Both the position numbers and the translations under genes were made by a program. The notes beneath the pieces were generated by a model. That model made no database searches. It had not been told where the DNA came from and worked only from the letters and a program-made list of their open reading frames with translations. Positions 35,406 through 44,847 of a DNA stretch of 64,000 nucleotides are shown piece by piece; the stretch's first letter is position 1, and the number at the start of each line of letters is the position of its first letter. The stretch is from the NCBI GenBank assembly GCA_029268065.1, contig JAJUHC010000006.1:1-64000 (forward strand). Reading direction: 5' to 3'. The stretch is from Clostridiales bacterium (lineage in GTDB: Bacteria; Bacillota; Clostridia; Oscillospirales; Oscillospiraceae).

Positions 35406-35852
35406 TTAAAGCGTTTCCGTATCCATCAATATTGTCACGGGACCGTCGTTTTGGGAGAACACCTGCATGTCCGCGCCGAACTCGCCGGTTTCGACATCAA
35501 ACCCGAGCCTTCTGCACTCGCCGATAAAAAGCTCGTAAAGCGGCACGGCGGTTTCGGGACGCGCCGCCGAAAGAAATTCCGGACGGCGGCCTTTTTTGCA
35601 GTTTCCGTACAGCGTGAACTGCGATACAACAAGGAGCCCGCCGTTCACCTCGGCAAGACTCAGGTTCATTTTGCCGTCCGAGTCCTCAAATATCCGAAGC
35701 TTTGTAATCTTGTCCGCAAGCTTGACAGCGTCGGCTTCGGTATCGTCCGATTTCACGCCGAGCAAGACAAGAAGGCCCATTCCGATTTTCCCTCTTACAC
35801 CGCCGTCGATTTCAACCCGCGCGTTTTTTACTCTCGTTATTACCGCCCTCAA
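35406..35852 (-). CDS. dtd: D-aminoacyl-tRNA deacylase
   Basis: A 148-residue enzyme that removes D-amino acids (and glycine) mischarged on tRNA. The two signature motifs are present: SQFTLYG and NDGPVTI, which form the chiral-proofreading site at the dimer interface. It lies 12 nt after relA, an arrangement conserved across Firmicutes. Confidence 0.95.
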   Translation of the reverse strand: MRAVITRVKNARVEIDGGVRGKIGMGLLVLLGVKSDDTEADAVKLADKITKLRIFEDSDGKMNLSLAEVNGGLLVVSQFTLYGNCKKGRRPEFLSAARPETAVPLYELFIGECRRLGFDVETGEFGADMQVFSQNDGPVTILMDTETL

Positions 35853-35864
35853 TCTGACTTCTCC

Positions 35865-38057
35865 TTACATGCTGCTGCGCCTTACGTCTATGACGCCCGG
35901 GATGGACGAGAGCCTTGCGATGGCGTATTTAAGCTCGTCGCGGTTCAAGACTTCTATCGATATCTGCGCTGTGGCAAGGCCGTTTTCGGCGTCCTTGACC
36001 GAAAGGGCGCGGACCTTTGCGTTTATCGCCGCCAGCGTGGTGGCAATGTCGATAACAAGGCTGCTGCGGTCGTTTGCCGTAAGAGATAGTACGGTCTGAT
36101 AGGCATCCTTGCCGGTCGCCGCCCACCTTACGTTTATCCAGCGCCCCGCTTCCTCGGGTCTTGCCTGGGAATTGAGGTAATTAATGCAGTCCTTCCTGTG
36201 TACGGAAACCCCGTAGCCCTTGGTAATGAAGCCGATTATCTCGTCGCCCGGAACGGGGCTGCAGCAGCGCGAGAATTTGACGAGACAGTTGCTCACGCCC
36301 TCGACTATTATACCGTTTGAGGCCTTTACGGCCTTGCCGGGCTCATCCGGCTGCTGACGGTTGATCCGGTCTAGCAGGAGCTTGTCGGGGGAGGCCTTGG
36401 AGCTGCGGATAAGCTCGTCCTTGATCCTGTTCACGGCCCTGGTTGCGGTCATGCCTCCGAAGCCTATCGCGGCGTACAGGTCCTCAAGCGAATTGAGCGC
36501 CAGCTTTTTGAGGATAAGGGGCAGGGTTTCGTCGTGCTCCAACACCGACGGCTTGAGATTCTGGCGGCGCATTTCCGCCTCAAATATCGCCTTGCCCTGA
36601 ATAATGTTCTCCTCGCGCTTCTCCTTCTTGAGCCACTGCTTGATTTTGCTCCTCGCCTCGCTGCTCTTGGCGATGTTTATCCAGTCGCGGCTCGGACCCT
36701 TCGAGGAATTCGACGTGATTACCTCAACTATATCGCCGTTTTGGAGCGTGGTGTCGTAGGGAACTATGCGCCCGTTCACCTTGGCTCCCGTCATGCGGTT
36801 GCCGACGGCGGAGTGTATGCTGTACGCAAAGTCTATCGGCGTCGCTCCGGCGGGGAGGTTAATGACGTCCCCCTTCGGCGTAAACACAAAGACTTCGTCG
36901 GCGAACATGTCAATCTTGAGCTCGTGTACGAAGTCTGACATGTCCGTGTCCTGCTGCGCCTCGAGGAGACTGCGGACCCATGCGAACTGCTCCTCGTGGC
37001 TGTGACGGTCTATTCCCTGCTTGTATTTCCAGTGGGCGGCGATTCCGTATTCGGCGGTGCGGTGCATTTCCCAGGTGCGTATCTGCACCTCAAAGGGGAT
37101 ACCCTCCGTTCCGATGACCGTCGTGTGAAGGCTCTGGTACATATTGGGCTTGGGGGTTCCGATGTAGTCCTTGAACCTGCCCGGCACGGGTTTGAAAAGA
37201 TCATGGATATGCCCCAGAACATTATAGCAGTCAGCTACGGTATCTACTATGACGCGGAACGCGCAGAGGTCGAAGACCTCGCTCAGCTCCTTGTTCTGGC
37301 TGTACATTTTCCTGTATATGCTGTAAATATGCTTCAGGCGCCCGTAGACCTTGCATTTTATGCCGTACTCGCTGAGACGGTCCTCTATCTTCTGCTGTAT
37401 GCTTGACATAAAGCTGTCGAGCACATCCTTGCGGTTTTCAAGAGCGTCGGTGATTTCCCTGTACCCGACCGGGTCGAGATACAGGAGCGCAAGATCCTCA
37501 AGCTCCCACTTGACCTTCTGCATACCAAGGCGGTGTGCTATCGGCGCGTATATCTCCATCGTTTCAAGCGCTTTTTCACGGCGCTTGCCTTCCGATTGAT
37601 ACGCCATAGTCCTCATGTTATGCAGACGGTCTGCGATCTTTATGAGGATGACGCGGATGTCCTTGGCCATAGCCATGAGCATCTTCCGCAGATTTTCCAT
37701 CTGCTCGTCTTCCTTGTTCGTATATACCACGCGGGTGAGCTTGGTTACCCCGTCCACGAGATTCGCAACCGAGGCGCCGAATTTCTTCGCCATCTCCTCA
37801 TACAGGACAGGAGTGTCCTCAATCACGTCGTGAAGCAGGCTTGCGATTATCGAATCCTCGTCCAGACCCATTTCGGCCGTGATTTCAGCGGCCGCAATGG
37901 GATGTGTCACATACGGCGAGCCGTCCTTCCTCTTCTGGCCCTGATGCGCCGACACAGCGAATTCAAAGGCGGAACGGAGCCTCTGCACATTAAGATTGGG
38001 GTTATATGCCAGCACTTTTTTTTCAAGGTTTTCGTATTCCTTGAGCAGATCCTCCAT
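35865..38057 (-). CDS. relA: Bifunctional (p)ppGpp synthetase/hydrolase RelA/SpoT
   Basis: A 730-residue stringent-response enzyme. In order: a hydrolase HD domain (VTHPIAAAEI, SLLHDVIED, about 30-180), a synthetase domain (RVIVDTVADCYNVLGHIHDLFKPVPGR, about 230-340), TGS (VFTPKGDVINLPAGATPIDFAYSIH, near 395), a zinc/CC domain with VKFSRCCSPVPGD, and a C-terminal ACT domain. HD residues are intact, so it should both make and degrade the alarmone. AAGGAGG lies 8 nt before the ATG. Confidence 0.96.
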   Translation of the reverse strand: MEDLLKEYENLEKKVLAYNPNLNVQRLRSAFEFAVSAHQGQKRKDGSPYVTHPIAAAEITAEMGLDEDSIIASLLHDVIEDTPVLYEEMAKKFGASVANLVDGVTKLTRVVYTNKEDEQMENLRKMLMAMAKDIRVILIKIADRLHNMRTMAYQSEGKRREKALETMEIYAPIAHRLGMQKVKWELEDLALLYLDPVGYREITDALENRKDVLDSFMSSIQQKIEDRLSEYGIKCKVYGRLKHIYSIYRKMYSQNKELSEVFDLCAFRVIVDTVADCYNVLGHIHDLFKPVPGRFKDYIGTPKPNMYQSLHTTVIGTEGIPFEVQIRTWEMHRTAEYGIAAHWKYKQGIDRHSHEEQFAWVRSLLEAQQDTDMSDFVHELKIDMFADEVFVFTPKGDVINLPAGATPIDFAYSIHSAVGNRMTGAKVNGRIVPYDTTLQNGDIVEVITSNSSKGPSRDWINIAKSSEARSKIKQWLKKEKREENIIQGKAIFEAEMRRQNLKPSVLEHDETLPLILKKLALNSLEDLYAAIGFGGMTATRAVNRIKDELIRSSKASPDKLLLDRINRQQPDEPGKAVKASNGIIVEGVSNCLVKFSRCCSPVPGDEIIGFITKGYGVSVHRKDCINYLNSQARPEEAGRWINVRWAATGKDAYQTVLSLTANDRSSLVIDIATTLAAINAKVRALSVKDAENGLATAQISIEVLNRDELKYAIARLSSIPGVIDVRRSSM

Positions 38058-38105
38058 TTTACCGCCTCCTTTCCATGAATTTCGGCATATTAATCAATTA
38101 AAGGC

Positions 38106-40160
38106 CTAAGAGCGGAGCTTTTTGAGTATTCTCGAGGAATTCAAATCGGTCCTCCTGTTGCTGTGAACGGTTATCTCAATGTTATTGTCACTTTCCGATA
38201 TCGAAATCAGACCCAGCTCCGAAAAAATTCTGAGGCAGGAATAAATTTTTGCCGGCGGGGTAGACGGGGTCATGGCGCCTATGCCGTAGAGCACCTCGGG
38301 AAGCTCTCCGGAAAAATGCGGAAGAATTTCCGCGAGCCTTTCTATTGTATGCCAAACGTCGACAAAATTGCGCCTGTCCGGAAGAAGCAGTCTTTTTTCT
38401 TCCCTTGAAAGATAATCGCCGAAGCGGCCGATCAGCGCGAGCTCGCCGGAGCGCCTCTCCGCCGTTTCCGCGGAAGGCCTTACATCCCTCAGTATCAGCT
38501 GTATGTATTTGTCGCCGCGAAATTCGTTTATGTGAGGATAGAAGGCGAGATCGGCTCTGTCGCCGGGCCTGAGTCCGATGTCGTAAAGCTTCTTTGCGAA
38601 AAAAATGCAGTCGAGCTGGACGCCGTCCTTGGAAACCCGCAATTTCAGATGCCTCTCGTCGCCTATGGGAGTAATCTGGTCTATTGCCGCCCCGTATATG
38701 CAGAAAACAGGGTGGGGGTTGCAGTTGCCCCAGGGCTCGAGCTCCAGAAGATCTTCGATGTTTTTAAGCGTGAAGAGTTTTGCGTCCTCTATGACAAAGT
38801 TGATATCCAAAGGCGGCACTGCTTTGCAATCCGCGTTCATAGAATAGTATTCGCAGAAGGAGCGCCTGAAGTCGTCGAATTTGTCGCGCTTTACCGTAAG
38901 CCCCGCCGCAAGCGTATGCCCTCCGAAGCATTCCAGATGCTCCTTGGACGCTTCAAGCGCGGAGTAGAGGTTGAAGTTGCCGAAGCTCCTGCAGGAGCCG
39001 TGACCATCTTCGCCGTCGAAACAGACAATTATCGTCGGCACATAGTACCTTTCGCTCATGCGGGAGGCCACAATTCCGGCGACGCCCTGATGCCAGGAAT
39101 CCGAGCCGAGAACTATCGGCTTTTTTACAGGGAACTCAGTGAGCATCGAGATAGCCTCGGCAAGTATCGCGGCTTCGATGCTTTGCCTTTCCCGATTGAG
39201 GTCGCAGAGCACCTGAGCTATTTCGTTTGAGTCGACCCGTCCCTTGGACGAAAGCAGGGAAAACGCGGTTCGCGCCTGTCCCATGCGCCCGGCGGCGTTC
39301 AGCCTCGGAGATATCGTATAGCCGATTTTGTCTGCGGCTATTTTATTTATGTTTTCTCCCGCCGCCTCGATAAGGCTTGCAAGCCCCTGCCGCCTGCCGC
39401 TTCGCACTATCTCCATGCCGCGGCGTATAAGAAAACGGTTTTCGCCCAGAACGGGCATTACGTCGGCGAGCGTTCCCAGGGCGACGAGGTCGCCGTATGC
39501 GTCGAGAAGCTCCTTGTACTTTTCCTTGCCTTGCATTGCGCACAGCAGCTTGAAGGCGACGCCGACCCCGGCGAGAAACGGAAAAGGGTATTCGCCGTCC
39601 TTTCTCTTGGGGTCTATGACAGCAACGGCCTTCGGAAGCTCGTCCATACATTCGTGGTGGTCAGTAACGATAACGTCGACGCCGAGCTCGACCGCTATAT
39701 CCAGCTCCTTAAACGCGGTAATTCCGCAGTCTACGGTGATTATGAGGGTTGCGCCTTTGCTCGCGAGCTCCCTTATCGCGTTTTCGTTTATGCCGTAGCC
39801 CTCGTCTATCCGGTCGGGGATATGAATCAGGCAGGATAGTCCTTTTTCCGTAAGATACTCGTATATGAGGCAGGTCGCGGTAACTCCGTCAACATCATAG
39901 TCGCCGTAAACGGCGACCTGCTCCCTTTTTTCGATGGCGGCATTAATTCTGCTTACGGCCTTTTCCATATCCTTCAGAAGGAAAGGGTCCAAAAAGGAGT
40001 CGTATCCGCAGTTCAGAAATTCTCTGGCCAGTTCGGGCGTCGTAAATCCCTTGGAGCACAGAACTCCCGCAAGCAGGGGTGAGTACCCTTCTCTTATGAG
40101 GTTTTCGACATCCTCCTTCCTGCAACCGAGAACGTTCCAATTCCTAACAGACATCGACAA
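38106..40160 (-). CDS. recJ: Single-stranded-DNA exonuclease RecJ
   Basis: A 684-residue 5'-3' ssDNA exonuclease of recombination and mismatch repair. It shows DHH motifs (VYGDYDVDGVTATCL, VDCGITAF, TDHHECMDELP), the DHHA1 domain with GGHTLAAGLTV and an OB fold after that, then about 120 extra C-terminal residues with a winged-helix look. TTG at 40160 is chosen because AGAGGAG is 9 nt upstream; an ATG 6 nt later is 15 nt from that site. First gene of the operon. Confidence 0.92.
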   Translation of the reverse strand: MSMSVRNWNVLGCRKEDVENLIREGYSPLLAGVLCSKGFTTPELAREFLNCGYDSFLDPFLLKDMEKAVSRINAAIEKREQVAVYGDYDVDGVTATCLIYEYLTEKGLSCLIHIPDRIDEGYGINENAIRELASKGATLIITVDCGITAFKELDIAVELGVDVIVTDHHECMDELPKAVAVIDPKRKDGEYPFPFLAGVGVAFKLLCAMQGKEKYKELLDAYGDLVALGTLADVMPVLGENRFLIRRGMEIVRSGRRQGLASLIEAAGENINKIAADKIGYTISPRLNAAGRMGQARTAFSLLSSKGRVDSNEIAQVLCDLNRERQSIEAAILAEAISMLTEFPVKKPIVLGSDSWHQGVAGIVASRMSERYYVPTIIVCFDGEDGHGSCRSFGNFNLYSALEASKEHLECFGGHTLAAGLTVKRDKFDDFRRSFCEYYSMNADCKAVPPLDINFVIEDAKLFTLKNIEDLLELEPWGNCNPHPVFCIYGAAIDQITPIGDERHLKLRVSKDGVQLDCIFFAKKLYDIGLRPGDRADLAFYPHINEFRGDKYIQLILRDVRPSAETAERRSGELALIGRFGDYLSREEKRLLLPDRRNFVDVWHTIERLAEILPHFSGELPEVLYGIGAMTPSTPPAKIYSCLRIFSELGLISISESDNNIEITVHSNRRTDLNSSRILKKLRS

Positions 40161-40238
40161 GTCCCGCATCTCCTCTAACCGCACAATTCATTAAACGGCC
40201 TCAATAAAATCAAAGCGCGCCGTCACCTTTATTCCCTT

Positions 40239-40267
40239 ATTTTATCAAAATAAGCTATGGAATTCAA
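40239..40267 (-). promoter_or_regulatory. Sigma-A promoter of the recJ operon
   Basis: TTGAAT, 17-nt spacer, TAAAAT on the minus strand. A TTATTTT-gat-AAAATAA inverted repeat overlaps the -10 and could bind a regulator. Confidence 0.65.
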
Positions 40268-40425
40268 CAAAATATTCGGCATGGTAAAAGTGCCGCTCCG
40301 GAACCGGATACATGACGAAGGACTTCGCGGCATAATGTTTATCGACAACGAGAAAAAGGTATGCTATATTATACATAATTAATTAAGTATGGCGGATCAG
40401 CACGTTGCGAAAGGATTGAGAACAT

Positions 40426-41532
40426 ATGAAAAAGCTTGGTTTTGGTTTGATGAGGCTGCCCAAACTTCCCGGAGGCGGAGAGAAGGACGTAGACAAGGCG
40501 CAAGTCGCGGAAATGATCGATTATTTTATGGGCCGCGGGTTTTCCTATTTCGACACGGCTTTCGTGTATCACAGCGGTGAAAGCGAAAAGATTGCGGGGG
40601 AGCTGCTGGTGGAGCGTTATCCGCGCGACAAGTTCCAGCTTGCCACCAAGCTGCCGGTCATGGAAATGAAAAGCGGCGGCGACTGCGAAAGGATTTTCAG
40701 CACCCAGCTTGAGCGCACGAAGGCCAAATATTTTGATAACTACCTGATCCACGGCATAAACAGGGGGATAGCCGATAAAATTGACGAGTTCGGGGTCTGG
40801 GACTACCTGAACAAGCAAAAGGAGAAGGGACTTATCCGGCATCTGGGCTTTTCCTTCCACTCGACGGCGGATCATCTGGAGCAGATATTTAAGGCGCATC
40901 CCGAAGCCGAGTTCGTTCAGATACAGCTCAACTACGCGGACTGGGAAAGCTCTGAGGTTCAGTCGCGTCTTTGCTACGAGGTTGCGGAAAAATTTGGCAA
41001 AAGAGTGCTTGTTATGGAGCCGGTCAGGGGCGGAGCGCTTGCCGCCATGCCTCCGGAGGTCAGGGACATTTTCTTCCGCGCCGCACCGGAAAGGAATCTT
41101 GCTTCCTGGGCGCTGCGTTTTGCGGGTTCCTTCCCTCTGGTCGACGTCGTGCTGTCCGGAATGTCCGAAATGAGCCACATGATTCAAAATACCGAGACCT
41201 TCGACAATTTTGAACCGCTCACGAAGGCTGAGCTGGGGGTCATTGCGGAAGCTCTCGAAATGCTGTCAAAAATGCCGACGGTGCCCTGCACCGCCTGCAA
41301 GTACTGTGTGGACAGCTGCCCGGAGAGGATAAATATTCCCGGAATTATAAAGCTTTATAACGACTACCACATTTACAGGAATCTTGAAGCGAATAAACGT
41401 CGTTATGATATGGTAACGGCGCGCGGCGGCAAGGCGTCCTCCTGCGTAAAGTGCGGCGAGTGCGAGAGACATTGTCCCCAGAATATCCACATAAGGGATA
41501 CGCTTGAGCTCGCAGCAAAGGATTTCGAGTGA
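40426..41532 (+). CDS. Aldo/keto reductase with C-terminal 4Fe-4S ferredoxin domain
   Basis: A 368-residue oxidoreductase. Residues 1-270 form an AKR barrel (LGFGLMRLP, YFDTAFVYHSGESE with the catalytic Tyr, KLPVMEM with Lys, LIHGI replacing the usual His strand, LGFSFHS). The C-terminus has two cysteine clusters, CTACKYCVDSCP and CVKCGECERHCP, for two 4Fe-4S centres. Such proteins are common in anaerobes and are thought to couple ferredoxin-type electrons to carbonyl reduction; the substrate is unknown. It is divergent from recJ. Confidence 0.9.
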   Translation: MKKLGFGLMRLPKLPGGGEKDVDKAQVAEMIDYFMGRGFSYFDTAFVYHSGESEKIAGELLVERYPRDKFQLATKLPVMEMKSGGDCERIFSTQLERTKAKYFDNYLIHGINRGIADKIDEFGVWDYLNKQKEKGLIRHLGFSFHSTADHLEQIFKAHPEAEFVQIQLNYADWESSEVQSRLCYEVAEKFGKRVLVMEPVRGGALAAMPPEVRDIFFRAAPERNLASWALRFAGSFPLVDVVLSGMSEMSHMIQNTETFDNFEPLTKAELGVIAEALEMLSKMPTVPCTACKYCVDSCPERINIPGIIKLYNDYHIYRNLEANKRRYDMVTARGGKASSCVKCGECERHCPQNIHIRDTLELAAKDFE

Positions 41533-41541
41533 TTCAAGCTC

Positions 41542-41576
41542 AAGAGGCTCCGCAAAAACGAACTGCGGAGCCTCTT
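41542..41576. terminator. Bidirectional terminator
   Basis: AAGAGGCTCCGCA pairs with TGCGGAGCCTCTT (13 bp) between the convergent reductase and lepA genes. Confidence 0.82.
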
Positions 41577-41578
41577 AG

Positions 41579-43393
41579 TTATTCGTCAAGCTTCAAAACG
41601 GCCATGAAGGCTTCCTGCGGAACGGTTACCGAGCCGAGGTTCCTCATGCGCTTTTTGCCTTCCTTCTGCTTTTCAAGGAGCTTCTTCTTTCTGGTTATGT
41701 CGCCGCCGTAGCACTTTGCAAGCACGTCCTTGCGCATTGCCTTTATGGTCTCGCGGGCGATTATCTTGCCGCCGACGGCGGCCTGTACGGGGACCTCGAA
41801 AAGCTGCCTCGGAATGCTTTCCTTGAGCTTTTCGGCTATCCTGCGGCCCCTGGGATAGGCCTTATCCTTGTGGACGATGAAGGAAAGGGCGTCCACGATT
41901 TCGCCGTTCAGCAGAATGTCCAGCTTTACGAGATCGGACTCGCGGTAACCCGCCAGCTCATAATCCAGAGAAGCGTAGCCGCGGCTGCGCGATTTGAGCG
42001 CGTCAAAAAAGTCATATATTATTTCGTTAAGGGGAAGGGCGTATCGAAGCTCCACGCGGTCCTTGTCAATATAGACCATTTCCTTATATTCCCCGCGCCT
42101 GTCCTGGCAGAGCTCCATGATGTTGCCCACGTATTCCGTGGGACACATTATACCCGCGTTGACAAAAGGCTCCTCGGCGGCGGCAATGACTGCAGGATCC
42201 GGATAATTGAGCGGGTTGTCTATCATGACCACATCGCCGTCCGTCTTTGTAATCCTGTAAATGACGCTCGGAGCCGTGGTTATGAGGTCGAGGGAATATT
42301 CGCGCTCCAGACGCTCCTGAACTATCTCCATATGGAGCAGGCCGAGAAAGCCGCAGCGGAAGCCGAAGCCCAGGGCTGCGGAGGATTCCGGCTCGAACGA
42401 GAGTGCGGCGTCGTTTAGCTTAAGCTTTGAAAGAGCGTCGCGGAGATCAGGGTACTTGGCTCCGTCGGTAGTGTATATTCCGGAAAACACCATGGGGTGG
42501 GCCGGCCTGTATCCCGGCAGGGCCTCAGAGCAGGGCCTTGCGGCCTCGGTGACCGTATCTCCCACCTGCGTGTCGGTGACGTTCTTGATGCTGGCGGTAA
42601 AGTAGCCGACGTCGCCCGCCTTGAGGCTTTCGCAGGGCTCCAGCCTTGTCGGACGCAGGTGCCCGAGCTCGACCACCTTGTAGACCGCGCCGGAAGCCAT
42701 CATTTTTATTTCGGCGTCCCTGCGTATTTCGCCGTCGATGACGCGGATATATACTATAACGCCGCGGAAGCTGTCGTACTGGCTGTCGAATATGAGCGCG
42801 CGGAGAGGGTCGCCGGAGTCGCCTTTCGGCGGAGGAATAAGTTTTACAATGCTTTCGAGAACGTTTTCAATGCCGATTCCGAGCTTTGCAGAAATCTCCG
42901 GGGCGTCCATGGCCGGGATGCCTATGACGTCCTCTATCTCGGCCTTCACCTTCTGCGGATCTGCGCCCTGAAGATCGATTTTATTGATGACCGGCAGGAT
43001 CTCAAGGTTATGGTCAAGCGCGAGATAGGTGTTGGCCAGGGTCTGAGCCTCTATGCCCTGCCTCGCGTCCACGACCAGCACGGCGCCCTCGCAGGCTGCG
43101 AGGCTCCGCGAAACCTCGTAATTGAAGTCAACGTGTCCAGGCGTGTCTATAAGGTTTAGGGTATAGGTTTCGCCGTCCTCGGCCTTATACTTCAGGCCTA
43201 CCGCGCGGGCCTTGATGGTTATGCCGCGCTCACGCTCCAAATCCATGTTGTCCAGTATCTGGTTTTCCATTTCACGCGGGTCAACCGCGCCGCACTTCTC
43301 CAGGAGGCGGTCGGCAAGGGTCGATTTTCCGTGATCTATGTGGGCGATTATAGAAAAGTTTCTTATCTTGGCCTGTTCAGTCAAGAGTTTCAC
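41579..43393 (-). CDS. lepA: Elongation factor 4 (LepA)
   Basis: A 604-residue translational GTPase that binds ribosomes and can back-translocate or remodel them. It shows G1 [10 protein letters not shown]3 DTPGHVDF, G4 NKIDL, EF-G-like domains II and V, and the LepA-specific C-terminal domain ([21 protein letters not shown]). Full length. It lies 9 nt after an XRE regulator gene, probably in one transcript. Confidence 0.97.
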   Translation of the reverse strand: MKLLTEQAKIRNFSIIAHIDHGKSTLADRLLEKCGAVDPREMENQILDNMDLERERGITIKARAVGLKYKAEDGETYTLNLIDTPGHVDFNYEVSRSLAACEGAVLVVDARQGIEAQTLANTYLALDHNLEILPVINKIDLQGADPQKVKAEIEDVIGIPAMDAPEISAKLGIGIENVLESIVKLIPPPKGDSGDPLRALIFDSQYDSFRGVIVYIRVIDGEIRRDAEIKMMASGAVYKVVELGHLRPTRLEPCESLKAGDVGYFTASIKNVTDTQVGDTVTEAARPCSEALPGYRPAHPMVFSGIYTTDGAKYPDLRDALSKLKLNDAALSFEPESSAALGFGFRCGFLGLLHMEIVQERLEREYSLDLITTAPSVIYRITKTDGDVVMIDNPLNYPDPAVIAAAEEPFVNAGIMCPTEYVGNIMELCQDRRGEYKEMVYIDKDRVELRYALPLNEIIYDFFDALKSRSRGYASLDYELAGYRESDLVKLDILLNGEIVDALSFIVHKDKAYPRGRRIAEKLKESIPRQLFEVPVQAAVGGKIIARETIKAMRKDVLAKCYGGDITRKKKLLEKQKEGKKRMRNLGSVTVPQEAFMAVLKLDE

Positions 43394-43402
43394 CTCTTAA
43401 TA

Positions 43403-44035
43403 TTACTTTTTGTCCGCTTTTGAGGTTCCGAGCCGCTCCTCGGTTCTGGAAATCATCGACTCAAAAGATTTATAGCTGCTTTTTGAAATGCTGTTGTGCA
43501 CAAGCTCCGGAGTGATCTTAATGTTCTTCCTTGCAAGCTCCTCGGATATTTCGAGGCAAAGCAGCCTCATGTCAATTTCGCTGAGAGCCTCCGCTCTTTT
43601 TATATTAGGGGAAAGCAGCCCGGAGTCGGGGCCGAATATTCCGCACAAAAGCCTGTATCCCGAAGAGGCTATGTAATTCAGCGCCGCTTCCGCGACCGTA
43701 TCGCCGCAATTTGAAACAATCCTGAATATCGTCGCTGCCAGTATGATAGCCTCCTGCTTCATCCTGTCAAGTGCCGGAGCGTTTTCACCATCGGTTCCGG
43801 CCATGCTTTTAGAGAGGACCGTTTCGCGTATGTTGGTTCTTCCCAGTACATAATCTGCGGAAACCCCGTAATAATCGCATACACGGACCAAAAAGTCGAG
43901 GCCGGGCTCGCGGATGCCGTTCTCATAGTGTGACAAAAGCGCCTGCGAAATCTTCAGCTCGGAAGCGGCCTTCCGCTGGTTCAAACCGCGCTCCTTTCGT
44001 AATTTGGAAATGTTTGACGAAAATGGTGTCTCCAT
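43403..44035 (-). CDS. XRE-family transcriptional regulator
   Basis: A 210-residue protein. An N-terminal helix-turn-helix (ISKLRKERGLNQRKAASELKISQALLSHYENG, ending VSADYVLGR) is followed by about 130 residues with no domain I recognise, perhaps a helical sensor or dimer part. GGAGG lies 7 nt before the ATG. It is the first gene of the lepA transcript. The target is unknown; autoregulation is the usual default. Confidence 0.88.
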   Translation of the reverse strand: METPFSSNISKLRKERGLNQRKAASELKISQALLSHYENGIREPGLDFLVRVCDYYGVSADYVLGRTNIRETVLSKSMAGTDGENAPALDRMKQEAIILAATIFRIVSNCGDTVAEAALNYIASSGYRLLCGIFGPDSGLLSPNIKRAEALSEIDMRLLCLEISEELARKNIKITPELVHNSISKSSYKSFESMISRTEERLGTSKADKK

Positions 44036-44075
44036 GGCGGTACCTCCGAAAGCTATTGCTGATTACAGCCAGTAT

Positions 44076-44104
44076 ATTATATAAGTAAGGGGTAACTTTG
44101 TAAA
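44076..44104 (-). promoter_or_regulatory. Sigma-A promoter of the XRE regulator-lepA unit
   Basis: TTTACA, 17-nt spacer, TATAAT on the minus strand, 40 nt before the ATG. Confidence 0.8.
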
Positions 44105-44205
44105 CATATATTGATAAAAGAAATAAAATTTTTGCGATGCACTTGAACTTTTGCCGATATGGTGGTAGAGTTTTCTGTGCAGTAAAGATTATTACGGAGG
44201 ATAAA

Positions 44206-44784
44206 ATGAAACAGCTTCAAGTAACGATAGAAGGCTCCGGACGCCATGTGCATTTGACAAAAGAGTGCCTCGAAACGCTTTTCGGCGCGGGTTTTGAGCT
44301 TGAGCCCAAAAAATTTCTTTCCCAGCCCGGAGAATTCGCAAGCAATTCAAAGGTGGACGTAGTGGGGCCGAAGGGCACGATCAAGGGCGTTTCCATTCTG
44401 GGACCCTGCCGCGCGTTTACGCAGGTGGAGCTTTCGTTTACCGACGCGCGGATACTCGGAATCAACCCGCCTATCCGCCAGAGCGGGAATATTGCCGGCA
44501 GCGCGCCCGTAACGCTTATAGGTCCGGCCGGCAAGGCTGAGCTTAGCGAGGGCGCGATAGTAGCCAAGCGGCATCTGCACATTTCAAAGGCGGACGCCGA
44601 GGAGTATGGAATAAAAAATGACGAGATAGTCCAAATAAAGGTTGGGGGAGAGCGCGGCCTGATCTTTGACGAGGTGGTCGCAAGGGTCAGCGAAAAGTTC
44701 GAGACCGCCGTGCATCTGGATTACGATGAAATAAACGCCGCGGCGCTTTTCGGCGACAATGCCGTCGGCACGGTGCTCAGATAA
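44206..44784 (+). CDS. pduL: PduL-type phosphate acyltransferase
   Basis: A 192-residue zinc enzyme that interconverts acyl-CoA and acyl phosphate. Two PduL domains carry the histidine motifs GRHVHLTKE (His14, His16) and KRHLHISKADA. No encapsulation peptide precedes the first domain and no microcompartment genes are near, so it probably acts as the cytosolic phosphotransacetylase feeding acetate kinase. CGGAGG lies 6 nt before this ATG; the frame is open a further 23 codons upstream without a site. Confidence 0.93.
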   Translation: MKQLQVTIEGSGRHVHLTKECLETLFGAGFELEPKKFLSQPGEFASNSKVDVVGPKGTIKGVSILGPCRAFTQVELSFTDARILGINPPIRQSGNIAGSAPVTLIGPAGKAELSEGAIVAKRHLHISKADAEEYGIKNDEIVQIKVGGERGLIFDEVVARVSEKFETAVHLDYDEINAAALFGDNAVGTVLR

Positions 44785-44785
44785 A

Positions 44786-44824
44786 TTCGACACGCTCGGC
44801 GGAGGCGGCAGTTGCCGCCTCCGC
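44786..44824. repeat. GC hairpin preceded by TTCGACACGCTC
   Basis: A 12-bp perfect stem (GCGGAGGCGGCA, 2-nt loop) at 44799-44824. It is followed by A, not T, on the plus strand. The preceding TTCGACACGCTC is identical to the one next to the terminal hairpin of the array at 19.7 kb. Confidence 0.65.
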
Positions 44825-44847
44825 AAAAAAATTCTAGGGGGGCTTTT

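Noticed and set aside
44799..44824. GC hairpin after pduL as an intrinsic terminator
   Set aside because: It is followed by A residues, not T, on the plus strand, and no minus-strand gene needs it.
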